Of a stretch of DNA of 64,000 bases, positions 18,396-26,427 are shown in pieces. Within the stretch, counting starts at the first letter, position 1; each line of letters opens with the position of its first letter. This stretch comes from Bradyrhizobium sp. CCGB01. GTDB lineage: Bacteria; Pseudomonadota; Alphaproteobacteria; Rhizobiales; Xanthobacteraceae. Where the stretch lies: positions 7,626,001-7,690,000 of the forward strand of contig NZ_JANADK010000001.1 in NCBI RefSeq assembly GCF_024199795.1, given 5' to 3'. Both the position numbers and the translations under genes were made by a program. Under the pieces are notes generated by a model. That model did not search any database. It saw only the letters and a program-made list of their open reading frames with translations, and was not told the origin of the DNA.

Positions 18396-19028
18396 ATGGA
18401 TGGTCGCGGCGAGACAAACGGTCCGAAGGACGCCCCGGCGATCGAGGCCGACGATGCGGTCGACCAGCGGCTCGGCGAAACCGTGCGGCTGCTGCGTCAG
18501 CGCGCCGGGCTGTCGATCCAGGACGTCGCCAACAAGACCGGCCTCTCCAACGGCATGATCAGCCAGCTCGAACGCGCGCGCGCCATGCCGTCGATCCGCA
18601 CGCTGCGCCTGCTCAGCATCGCGCTCGACGTTCCCATCTCCTACTTCTTCGAGACCAGCGATCCCGCCGATGTGCAGCGCTACATCGTGCGCAAAAACAG
18701 CCGGCGCCTGCTGCGGCTCACCGCCAGCGGCGTCGTCAAGGAAGCGCTGACGCCGGCCGACCAAGGCCAGCTCGAACTCTATGAGCTCACGCTCAATCCC
18801 GGCGCCTCGTCCGGCACCGATTTTTTGCAGCACACCGGCGAGAAGGCCGGCTACATCCTGTCCGGCAGCCTGCGGCTGTGGCTCGACAACCAGGCTCACT
18901 TGCTGGAAGCCGGCGACAGTTTTCGTTTTCCGAGCGTCGTGCCGCACATGTTCGACAATCCGACCCAGCAGGCCGCCCGCGTGATCTGGGTCACGACGCT
19001 GCGGCAGACCGAATCGCCGGCAGGTTGA
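18396..19028 (+). CDS. XRE family transcriptional regulator with C-terminal cupin domain
   Basis: A 210-residue regulator. The N-terminal helix-turn-helix (about 25-80) reads LRQRAGLSIQDVANKTGLSNGMISQLER, the standard lambda-repressor-like fold. The C-terminal half is a cupin (HTGEKAGYILSGSLRLWL ... LLEAGDSFRFPSVVPHMFDN) that normally binds a small ligand or metal. Such XRE-cupin proteins usually control catabolic operons for amines, amino acids or polyamines. It is divergent from the ABC importer/oxidase operon, its probable target, with two dyads in the shared 217-base promoter region. Confidence 0.93.
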   Translation: MDGRGETNGPKDAPAIEADDAVDQRLGETVRLLRQRAGLSIQDVANKTGLSNGMISQLERARAMPSIRTLRLLSIALDVPISYFFETSDPADVQRYIVRKNSRRLLRLTASGVVKEALTPADQGQLELYELTLNPGASSGTDFLQHTGEKAGYILSGSLRLWLDNQAHLLEAGDSFRFPSVVPHMFDNPTQQAARVIWVTTLRQTESPAG

Positions 19029-19161
19029 AAACGCCCGCCGCCCGGATGCCACCGGAAATTGCCTCTCGACGGCGGCGCACGGAGTCTGTAGCTCACGTGG
19101 AGCCGGACTCATTGACAGGGCGGGCGCGAGGGGCCGCGACTGACGTCGTCGGTGTGAGACC

Positions 19162-21015
19162 ATGAAACTCAGGCCGCTTCTGACACTCGCGATGACCGCG
19201 CAGGTCGTCGTGACCGCCGCGGCGCTCCTCGCCTCCTATGCCGTGACCGGAGCCGGGTTCGGCCTTGCCCAGATCGTCGCCCTCGTCGCTAGCGCCGCCG
19301 TCGCGGTGCTGCTTGCGCGGCACTGCACACGCGCAATCGAGGCGTCACAGGACAAGCGCATCGCTGCGCAACTCGCAGAGCAGGTGCAGGCGAGCGCACA
19401 AGTCACGCAAGCCATCATCAAGACCGCGCTCGACGCCTTCGTTCAGACGGACGAAAGAGGTGTCGTCCTGGAGTGGAGTGTTCAGGCCGAGGCCCTGACC
19501 GGATGGACGCGCAAGGAGGCGCTCGGCACCGACGTCGTCGACCTGCTCATCGCCGAGCCGCTCCGCGACGGCTTCAGGCAACGCATGATGCGGCTCCTGC
19601 CGGAACTGTCGAATACCCCGATCGGCATCCGGTTCGAAGCGACCCTGCTGCACCGGAACGGCGAGGAGATTCTGATCGAGGCGTCGAGCTCCACGCTCCG
19701 GCTCGGCGGACGCACCGTCATCAATAATTTCGTCAAGGACGTCACCCAGAAACGCGCCGCCGAGGAGCAGTTGATCCAGGCTCAGAAGATGGAAGCGGTC
19801 GGCCAGCTCACCGGCGGCATCGCGCACGAATTCAACAACATGCTCACCGTGATCACGGGCACGATCGAGATCCTCGCCGACGCCGTCAAGGACAACCCGC
19901 CGCTTGCGACCATCACCAAGCTGATCAGCGAAGCGGCCGATCGCGGCGCCGCGCTGACATCGAGCCTGTTGTCCTTTGCCCGCAAGCAGGCGCTCCAGCC
20001 GGCCGAGATCGACGTCAACGAACTGCTCGAAGAGCTGACAAAGCTGCTGCTGGCGACCTTCGACAAGAAGATCGAGATCGTGACCAGGCTCGACCGCAAC
20101 GTCTGGCTGGCTTTCGCCGACCGCGGCCAGCTGAGCTCGGCGCTGCTCAACCTCGCGATCAACGCCCGCGACGCGATGCTGGACGGCGGCAAGCTGATGC
20201 TGACGACACGCAACGTGGTGTTCGGCGTGCGCGAGGCCGTCGCCGTCGGCGCCGGCTATGCCGGCCACTATGTCGAGATCGAGATCGCCGACAGCGGCAC
20301 CGGCATTCCGCAGGCGTTTCTGGAGCGGATCTTCGATCCCTTCTTCTCGACCAAGGAGGTCGGCAAGGGCACCGGGCTCGGACTCAGCATGGTGTTCGGT
20401 TTCGTCAAGCAGTCCGGTGGCGGCATCAAGGTCGATTCCGCCGAAGGCGGCGGCACGACCTTCACGATCTATTTGCCGAAGGCCGAGACCAGCACGCTTC
20501 GCCCGGCCGGCTACGACGAACGCAAGATCGTGGGCGGAACGGAGACCATCCTCTGCGTTGAGGACGACCGCGACGTCCGTCAGTTCGTCACCGTCCAGCT
20601 CGAAAGTCTCGGCTACAAGGTCATCCCGGCCGCCAACGCGGCCGACGCGCTCGCCATCGCGGCCCGGGGCACGCCGTTCGATCTGCTCTTTACCGACATC
20701 GTGATGGCCGGCGCCTTGAATGGACGGGAGCTCGCCGATCAGATGGTGGCCGCCCGGCCCTCGCTGCGGGTGCTGTTCACGTCGGGCTATGCCCACGACG
20801 CCCCGCATGGGCCGGGACACGCCACCATGGGCGCGCCGCTTCTGACGAAACCCTACCGCAAGGCCGAGCTCGCGCGCATGCTGCGCCGCTCCCTCGACAC
20901 GGCCGTCGACGACGCCGGCGATCCGATCCCGACGCCCTACTCGGTGCAGGCCGAAGTCGAGGGCTTCTTGCGCAGGCAGGCATCCGACGACGCCACAACG
21001 CGATCGCGGAAATAG
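19162..21015 (+). CDS. Hybrid sensor histidine kinase/response regulator
   Basis: A 617-residue membrane-bound kinase. Two hydrophobic segments (about 5-28 and 34-52) make an N-terminal anchor with almost no periplasmic loop. A coiled linker leads to a PAS domain (about 80-195), then the HisKA phosphoacceptor with His222 in GGIAHEFNNML. The ATPase domain has the N box NLAINARDAM (about 330-339), ADSGTGIP and GTGLGLSMVFGFV. The C-terminal receiver (about 460-585) has acidic EDD near 467-469, phosphoacceptor Asp512 in LLFTDIVMAG and Lys in LTKPYRKAEL. No partner regulator is next to it; the signal is unknown. Confidence 0.92.
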   Translation: MKLRPLLTLAMTAQVVVTAAALLASYAVTGAGFGLAQIVALVASAAVAVLLARHCTRAIEASQDKRIAAQLAEQVQASAQVTQAIIKTALDAFVQTDERGVVLEWSVQAEALTGWTRKEALGTDVVDLLIAEPLRDGFRQRMMRLLPELSNTPIGIRFEATLLHRNGEEILIEASSSTLRLGGRTVINNFVKDVTQKRAAEEQLIQAQKMEAVGQLTGGIAHEFNNMLTVITGTIEILADAVKDNPPLATITKLISEAADRGAALTSSLLSFARKQALQPAEIDVNELLEELTKLLLATFDKKIEIVTRLDRNVWLAFADRGQLSSALLNLAINARDAMLDGGKLMLTTRNVVFGVREAVAVGAGYAGHYVEIEIADSGTGIPQAFLERIFDPFFSTKEVGKGTGLGLSMVFGFVKQSGGGIKVDSAEGGGTTFTIYLPKAETSTLRPAGYDERKIVGGTETILCVEDDRDVRQFVTVQLESLGYKVIPAANAADALAIAARGTPFDLLFTDIVMAGALNGRELADQMVAARPSLRVLFTSGYAHDAPHGPGHATMGAPLLTKPYRKAELARMLRRSLDTAVDDAGDPIPTPYSVQAEVEGFLRRQASDDATTRSRK

Positions 21016-21026
21016 ATGCCTTCCGC

Positions 21027-22049
21027 CTAGCTCATCCGTCGCCGCAGCGTTGCCGACGGCGTCTCGCCGAACTTCTGGCGGTAGGCGCCGGCCATGCGGC
21101 CGAGATGGGTGAAGCCGAGATCGAACGCGATCCCGGTGATGGAGGCATCGGGCGCGGCCTGCGCAAGGCGGGCGTGCAGACCGGCGAGGCGCATGTCGAG
21201 CAGCATCTCCGAGATCGACAGGCCGAAGTGACGGCGAAAGCCGAGCTGGAGCGCGCGGACGCCGATGCCGGAGGCGCAGGCGAGCTGCGCGAGGTCGAGC
21301 GGCTCGCCGGCATTGTCGGCAAGATGGTCCCGCGCGGCGCGGAGCGCACGCGGCAGCCGCTCGGCTTGCCCTGAGAACGTCCTCATGGCATCCGACAGGC
21401 CATGCCGCTGGCCATTGAGGAGATGATCGAGCAGCACCTCGCGCCAATCGGCCATCGCGACCGGTGAAAGCCTGCCGGACCGGCCGAGACGTTCGGCAAG
21501 CCGCATCAGCTCGGCAAGGCTGGTCCGCAACGCCTGCCCTGCCGGCGCGTCCAGGTCGATCGCGGCATCAAACTCGACCGGGCCGGCCGCCCTGCCCGAC
21601 AGCGCCGCCGCGCGTTGCTCGACCATGCGACGGTCGAGCAGCAGGATCGCTTGCGCGCAGTCGCTCCACGTCATCCGGGTCGGGATAGTCGGCGACAGCA
21701 GCGACGCCGTCCGGCCCGGCGCGGCATCGACATCGCTGACGCCGGCACGAATGCGGGCGGTGCCGGTGAGCGGGACCTGCACCAGGAAGAAGCGCTCGAG
21801 GCAGCCGGGATCGATGCTCACCGACCCGCCATAGGCGACATAGCTGATGGAGAAGCCGTCGAAAGCCGCGCAATTGTGCCGGGCGGAGAAGCCGGGCGCA
21901 CGCGGCCGTACCGGCTTGAGATCATGCGGACAGAAGATGCGTCCGATCTGCTCGGCCGCTTCGTCGACATCGTCCGTGGTCACGCGAGCGAAGTCCGCAA
22001 GCCTTTCGGCTTCGGACCGCATGCTCATTTCCAGCTCGGCTGCGGACAT
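21027..22049 (-). CDS. AraC family transcriptional regulator
   Basis: A 340-residue regulator. The N-terminal part (about 25-210) resembles the AraC-binding-like sensor domain (GFSISYVAYGGSVSI, FFLVQVPLTGTARI). The C-terminal double helix-turn-helix runs from LDLAQLACASGIGVRALQLGF to ITGIAFDLGFTHLGRMAGAYRQKFGETP. It is convergent with the histidine kinase gene (11 nt between them) and divergent from the cupin/monooxygenase genes, which are its probable targets, with 188 nt of promoter region between. Confidence 0.9.
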   Translation of the reverse strand: MSAAELEMSMRSEAERLADFARVTTDDVDEAAEQIGRIFCPHDLKPVRPRAPGFSARHNCAAFDGFSISYVAYGGSVSIDPGCLERFFLVQVPLTGTARIRAGVSDVDAAPGRTASLLSPTIPTRMTWSDCAQAILLLDRRMVEQRAAALSGRAAGPVEFDAAIDLDAPAGQALRTSLAELMRLAERLGRSGRLSPVAMADWREVLLDHLLNGQRHGLSDAMRTFSGQAERLPRALRAARDHLADNAGEPLDLAQLACASGIGVRALQLGFRRHFGLSISEMLLDMRLAGLHARLAQAAPDASITGIAFDLGFTHLGRMAGAYRQKFGETPSATLRRRMS

Positions 22050-22237
22050 CGTCGACCACGCTTCGCGTCACGGAGTTGCTTTAAGCCTATAATAGTTCGC
22101 CGGACGCGAAAAGAGCCGCGCCGCAAAAACGTCGTGTTGCACGGCAACAGCCGCATCCGGATTCGTTTAGCGGATAGACAAGCCGCCCATAGCAGGCCGA
22201 AGCTCCATCCCTGCCGGTATCCATGAGGAGGCGAGCC

Positions 22238-22702
22238 ATGACAGCACTCGAAAAGACTGCACTCGAAAAGGGCATTACCGCAAACGGCACGGGCTACGGC
22301 GGCAAGAGCTGGAACATCCTTGGCCAGGTCTATTTCCCGAAAGCCGTCACCGACTCCACCTTCGCGTTCGAGACCAACAGCGAGCCCGGCCAGTTCGTGC
22401 CGGTGCACATCCATCCGACCCAGGACGAATTCATCCTGGTCCAGGAAGGCACGCTCGACCTCAAGCTCGACGGCCAATGGGTCAAGGCTCATGCCGGTGA
22501 TCTCGTGCGCATGCCGCGCGGCATCCCGCATGGCTATTTCAACAAATCCGACAAGCCCTGCCGCGCGCTGTTCTGGGTCTCGCCGATGCAGAAGCTGGAG
22601 GCGCTGTTCAACCAGCTCCACAATCTGACTGACCCTGCGGAGGTCGTGCGCATCTCGGCGCTGCACGAGGTCGACTTCCTGCCGCCCGAGGCCAACGAAT
22701 AG
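22238..22702 (+). CDS. Cupin domain-containing protein
   Basis: A 154-residue cytoplasmic single-domain cupin. Motif 1 is HIHPTQDEFILVQEGTLDL, with two His and a Glu able to bind a metal, and motif 2 is DLVRMPRGIPHGYFNKS with the third His. Proteins like this are dioxygenases, isomerases or ligand binders, so no reaction can be named. GGAGG 6 nt before the ATG fixes the start. It lies 96 nt ahead of the flavin monooxygenase gene and divergent from an AraC regulator, which suggests a small catabolic unit. Confidence 0.85.
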   Translation: MTALEKTALEKGITANGTGYGGKSWNILGQVYFPKAVTDSTFAFETNSEPGQFVPVHIHPTQDEFILVQEGTLDLKLDGQWVKAHAGDLVRMPRGIPHGYFNKSDKPCRALFWVSPMQKLEALFNQLHNLTDPAEVVRISALHEVDFLPPEANE

Positions 22703-22798
22703 GCGAAGCCTCACGTCCATTTTCATCTGCTTGCAGGTCCGCCGGCCGTGCATCGCGGCCGAACGTGGCCGCTTGCGCCCAAACATTGCGAGCATTCC

Positions 22799-24292
22799 AT
22801 GGTCAGCCCCAAGCATGTCTGCGTGATCGGCGCCGGCGTCTCCGGCCTCGCCGCCGCCAAGGCGTTCGCCAGCCGCGGCCACCGCGTCACCGTCGTCGAG
22901 CGCAGTGCCGACCTCGGCGGCGTCTGGGAGCCGGCGCGCTCCTATCCCGAGGTGCAGACGCAAAGTCCGAAGGAGCTCTACCGCTACACCGACCGCGCCA
23001 TGCCGGAGGCCTATCCGGAATGGCCGACCGGGCCGCAGGTCCATGCCTATCTCGCCGACTACGCGAAGAGTTTTGGCCTCGACCGCATGCTGCGCCTCGA
23101 CACCGCCGTCGCCGGCATGGCACGGCGCGCCGACGGCAAACCAGGCTGGACGCTCGCCTTGTCGAACAAGGCCGGCGCGACCACGAACGAGGATTTCGAT
23201 TTCGTCGCGGTCTGCACCGGGCAGTTCAACGAGCCGCGGGAGCTGCATTGCCCGGGCGAGGATGGCTTCCTGGCGCAGGGCGGGCAAATCCTGCATTCGT
23301 CAAAATATTGCGATCCGGCGTTGGCGAAAGGGCGCCGCGTCGTCGTGCTCGGCGGATCGAAGTCCGCGACCGACATCGCGGTGAACGCGGTGAAATCAGG
23401 CGCGCGCGAGGTCACCATCGTGATGCGCGAGCCGGTCTGGCGCATTCCCTACTTCATCGGCGGGCTCGTGAACTTCAAGCGCATCCTCTACATCCGCGCG
23501 CAGGAGGAGATGTTTCCGGGCTGGGGCGCGAGCTCCATGGCGCGGCTCGCGCTTCGTCTCACCGCGCCTCTCATCTGGGCGAACTGGCGCGGACTTGAGA
23601 GCCTGTTGAAGGCGCAGCTCAAGCTCAACCGGTGCAAGATGGTGCCGAAGGAGCGGATCGAGGACGGCGTCAACTGCTCGGTGCCGATCGCAACGCCGGG
23701 CTTCTATCCGATGGTCGCCGACGGCCGCATCAAGGCGGTGTTCGGCAGCTTCGATCACTATGAAGGCGACAGCATCGTGATGAGCGGCGGCGAGCGCGTT
23801 GGTGCCGACGTCGCGGTGCTCGCGATCGGCTACAAGCTCGGCGTGCCGTTCCTGCCGGAGGCCTATCAGGCCAAGCTGGTCGATACGGACGGGCAGTACC
23901 GGCTCTATCGCCTGATCGCAAATCCCGACCTGCCTGAGATGGGCTTCGTCGGCTTCAACTCGTCGTTTTGCACCGTGCTCTGTGCCGATCTCGCCGCCAA
24001 CTGGCTGGTGCGGTATGCCGACGTCCAGCTCGCGAACCAGCCGACGGCGCAAGCGATGCGCGACAACATCGAGATGATGCTGCACTTCAAGCGCGTCGAA
24101 CGGCCGGCCGCGGGCGTCTATGGCGGCCTCTGCGTCGCGCCCTATCACTACCGCCATTTCGACGAGCTGATGGCCGACATCGGCGCGAAGAACCAGAAGC
24201 GCGGCGGGCTTGCCGGACACTTCCAGCCGCCGGATGCGGATGCCTATGCGAAATTCCTGGCCTCGGCGCCGGAGTACCGGGCCACGGCGTAA
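22799..24292 (+). CDS. Flavin-containing monooxygenase
   Basis: A 497-residue class B flavoprotein monooxygenase that uses NADPH and oxygen to oxidise N, S or carbonyl groups. FAD site: VIGAGVSGLAAAKAFASRG near the N-terminus. The FMO signature appears as FLAQGGQILHSSKYCDP, and the NADPH site as VVLGGSKSATDIAV. A C-terminal ATG-like site VAVLAIGYK is also present. The start chosen gives MVSPKHVCVIGAG; an in-frame start 17 codons upstream adds a basic segment with no known role. The substrate is not predictable. Probably cotranscribed with the upstream cupin gene. Confidence 0.9.
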   Translation: MVSPKHVCVIGAGVSGLAAAKAFASRGHRVTVVERSADLGGVWEPARSYPEVQTQSPKELYRYTDRAMPEAYPEWPTGPQVHAYLADYAKSFGLDRMLRLDTAVAGMARRADGKPGWTLALSNKAGATTNEDFDFVAVCTGQFNEPRELHCPGEDGFLAQGGQILHSSKYCDPALAKGRRVVVLGGSKSATDIAVNAVKSGAREVTIVMREPVWRIPYFIGGLVNFKRILYIRAQEEMFPGWGASSMARLALRLTAPLIWANWRGLESLLKAQLKLNRCKMVPKERIEDGVNCSVPIATPGFYPMVADGRIKAVFGSFDHYEGDSIVMSGGERVGADVAVLAIGYKLGVPFLPEAYQAKLVDTDGQYRLYRLIANPDLPEMGFVGFNSSFCTVLCADLAANWLVRYADVQLANQPTAQAMRDNIEMMLHFKRVERPAAGVYGGLCVAPYHYRHFDELMADIGAKNQKRGGLAGHFQPPDADAYAKFLASAPEYRATA

Positions 24293-24305
24293 GCGCGAGG
24301 CGCGG

Positions 24306-24554
24306 TCAGTCGGGCTTGGTCCGTCCTGCAGCATCTCCGCCCCGGGTCCCAACAAGGCCCGGGCCGGCCCCCATCGACGGTGCAACGATGATCGCACCGC
24401 CGGGCTCTGCCACGACCGCGCCTCCCCTGAGGTAGCAACGGCCGTCCGCGCCACGATAGGCGTCGCGGCCGCAGCCCTGCGCGGCCTCGGCACTGACGCT
24501 TGTGACACACAACAGGGCCGCGAATACCAGTATCGACAGGATATTCCTGGTCAT
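24306..24554 (-). CDS. Small secreted Gly/Cys protein
   Basis: An 82-residue protein with a clear Sec signal peptide (ILSILVFAALLCVTSVSAEAA). The mature part begins QGCGRDAYRGADGRCYLRGG, which resembles the GCG-type N-terminal segment seen in many short secreted rhizobial proteins of unknown role, followed by Val/Gly/Pro-rich low-complexity sequence. Two Cys could form a disulfide. It is convergent with the monooxygenase gene (13 nt apart) and stands alone. Confidence 0.7.
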   Translation of the reverse strand: MTRNILSILVFAALLCVTSVSAEAAQGCGRDAYRGADGRCYLRGGAVVAEPGGAIIVAPSMGAGPGLVGTRGGDAAGRTKPD

Positions 24555-24653
24555 CGGTCATTCCCGCGCTTGAGCCGACCACAATATGGTCGGCGCCATT
24601 CGGCCCCTCCAATGCGCCAATTTCTTGGCCATGCCTTTAGACGGCGACGCGTA

Positions 24654-25352
24654 TCAATCCAGCACCGTCTCCAGATCGGAATAGATGACGTCAGCCGTGC
24701 GCTGATAATGCTGCTGAAGCAGCGCCACGGCTTCGTCCGTTTTCCGGTCGAGCACGGCCTGGAGAATCTGGGCGTGCTCGGTCCCGATCTTGCGGACCGG
24801 ATAGGCCTTGGCGATCGACATCATGCGGTAGCGGTAGAGCCGATCGGCGAGCTGCTCGCAGAAGCCGAGCAGCGGGCGCGAGCCGCACAGGCCGATCAGC
24901 GTCGCGTGGAAGGCGCGATGCGCCTTCTCCCAATCGGGATTGTCCGCGAATTTTTCCGGATCAAGTGAACGCGGCGTACGGTCGAGGCGGTGATGCGTCA
25001 CCAGAAGCTGCTCTTCCCAGCCTTGGGTCGCGTTCTGCATGGATTCGCGCAAGGCCAGCCCTTCGACCCAGCAACGCGTCTTGGTCAATTCCTGAAGCTC
25101 GTCCTTGCTCACCGGCTTCACGTAGAAGCCGCGCTGCTCCATGCCGACCACGAACTCCTCCGTGGTCAGACGGTTGAGCGCCTCGCGCAGCGGGGTCTGC
25201 CCGACATTGTAATGCTCCATCAGGAAGCGCGACTGAAGCTTGCGGCCGGGCGCCAGCCGCGTGGTCAGGATGTCGGTCTTGAGGCGGGCGTAGATGCTCG
25301 TCGCCAGCGTCGCCGGCGCGTCGGACTTCGGGCTCGACAGGTCAGAGTTCAT
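24654..25352 (-). CDS. GntR family transcriptional regulator (FadR subfamily)
   Basis: A 232-residue regulator. The N-terminal winged helix (about 15-80) reads LAPGRKLQSRFLMEHYNVGQTPLREALNRL, the GntR signature. The C-terminal all-helical FCD domain (about 95-220) has Asp and His candidates for a metal/carboxylate ligand site (AHRAFHATLIG, HAQILQAVL). Such proteins usually repress catabolic operons and respond to an organic acid. It is divergent from the aromatic-degradation operon at 25525, its likely target. Confidence 0.92.
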   Translation of the reverse strand: MNSDLSSPKSDAPATLATSIYARLKTDILTTRLAPGRKLQSRFLMEHYNVGQTPLREALNRLTTEEFVVGMEQRGFYVKPVSKDELQELTKTRCWVEGLALRESMQNATQGWEEQLLVTHHRLDRTPRSLDPEKFADNPDWEKAHRAFHATLIGLCGSRPLLGFCEQLADRLYRYRMMSIAKAYPVRKIGTEHAQILQAVLDRKTDEAVALLQQHYQRTADVIYSDLETVLD

Positions 25353-25403
25353 GGCCGTCCCACTGATTCACCGAAGTTTGTACATCAGGCCGCGAACGCC
25401 TTT

Positions 25404-25415
25404 AATTTATAAATT
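25404..25415. promoter_or_regulatory. Candidate GntR operator, AT-rich palindrome
   Basis: AATTTATAAATT is a perfect 12-bp palindrome in the 172-base divergent region. A TGTACA hexamer lies at 25379-25384, nearer the regulator, and a TATATATAT tract at 25434-25442. FadR-type proteins bind short dyads of this size, but no match to a specific consensus can be claimed. Confidence 0.3.
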
Positions 25416-25524
25416 CTATCTTTACGGAGAGCTTTATATATATTAATCGTTCGCCAACAACAACCGGCTCTGTGGCGATCCGCGGCAATTCGGGCGCGCC
25501 ACCTGCCTTCGGCGAGGAAGCCCG

Positions 25525-26427
25525 ATGTCCGATTTTCCGGTGATCGCGTTGCGCAGCGTCGAGATCACGACGCCGCACCTCGGCGCCTCGGCCGATTTCT
25601 ACGCGAAGGTCTGGGGCCTCGATGTCGCTGCACAAGCCGAGGGCACGGTCTATCTCGCCGCGACGGGAGCGGACTTCCACGTCATCGAGCTCACGCAAGC
25701 CGAGCGGGCCGCGCTCCGCAAGGTCACCTTTCGCGTCCGCTCGCGCGACGATCTCGACCGTCTGTTTGCGCGCGCACGCGAGGCCGCCTGCGAAATCATC
25801 ACGCCGCCCGGCCCGTCGCGCGCGCCGTCAGGCGGCGAACACTTCGTCGTCCGTGAACCGCAGGGCTGCTGCATGGAGTTCGTCCATGGCGATCGCACCA
25901 AGGCGGCGCGCATCGTGGCTGACCGTCCCGAGCGGCTCGCCCACGTCAACATCAACAGCGCCGACATCGAAAAGCTCTCGACGTTCTACCAGCAGGTGCT
26001 CGGCTTTCGCCTCACCGACCGCTCGAAGCTGATGGCGTTCCTGTGCTGCAACAGCGATCACCATGCCGTCGTACTCGCGGAAGCGCCGGTCAACGGACTC
26101 AATCACATCGCCTTCCTGATGCCGGACCTGGAATCTGTCATGCGCGGCTCCGGCCGCATGGTCGATCACGGCTTTCCGATCGGCTGGGGCGTCGGCCGGC
26201 ACGGGCCCGGCGACAACGTGTTCGCCTATTTCGTCGATCCGACCGGAATCGTCATCGAATATACGGCCGAGGTCCTCCAGGTCGACGACAGCTACCGCGC
26301 GAAAGGACCGGCGGAATGGGTCTGGCCGCCGGGACGCACCGACCAGTGGGGCATCGCGCCGCCCAAGAGCGAGGCCTGCAAGACGGCGCAACTCTCCGTG
26401 CTGTTCGACCGAGGTCGCCGCGCATGA
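25525..26427 (+). CDS. Extradiol ring-cleavage dioxygenase (VOC family, type I)
   Basis: A 300-residue two-domain vicinal-oxygen-chelate protein that cleaves a catechol-like ring next to the hydroxyls using Fe(II). The C-terminal domain carries the full catalytic set: metal ligands His140 (RLAHVNI), His194 (LNHIAF) and Glu245 (IVIEYTAE), plus second-sphere His226 (GRHGPGDN) and Tyr235 (FAYFVDP), with the spacing seen in 2,3-dihydroxybiphenyl dioxygenases. The N-terminal domain is a degenerate repeat. GAGGA precedes the ATG. Its last bases overlap the hydroxylase start (ATGA), so the two are translationally coupled. The natural substrate is unknown. Confidence 0.88.
   Translation: MSDFPVIALRSVEITTPHLGASADFYAKVWGLDVAAQAEGTVYLAATGADFHVIELTQAERAALRKVTFRVRSRDDLDRLFARAREAACEIITPPGPSRAPSGGEHFVVREPQGCCMEFVHGDRTKAARIVADRPERLAHVNINSADIEKLSTFYQQVLGFRLTDRSKLMAFLCCNSDHHAVVLAEAPVNGLNHIAFLMPDLESVMRGSGRMVDHGFPIGWGVGRHGPGDNVFAYFVDPTGIVIEYTAEVLQVDDSYRAKGPAEWVWPPGRTDQWGIAPPKSEACKTAQLSVLFDRGRRA

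Noticed and set aside
26043..26423. Upstream in-frame extension of the hydroxylase gene
   Set aside because: It runs inside the dioxygenase gene and has no conserved sequence; the ATGA overlap start fits the FAD domain.
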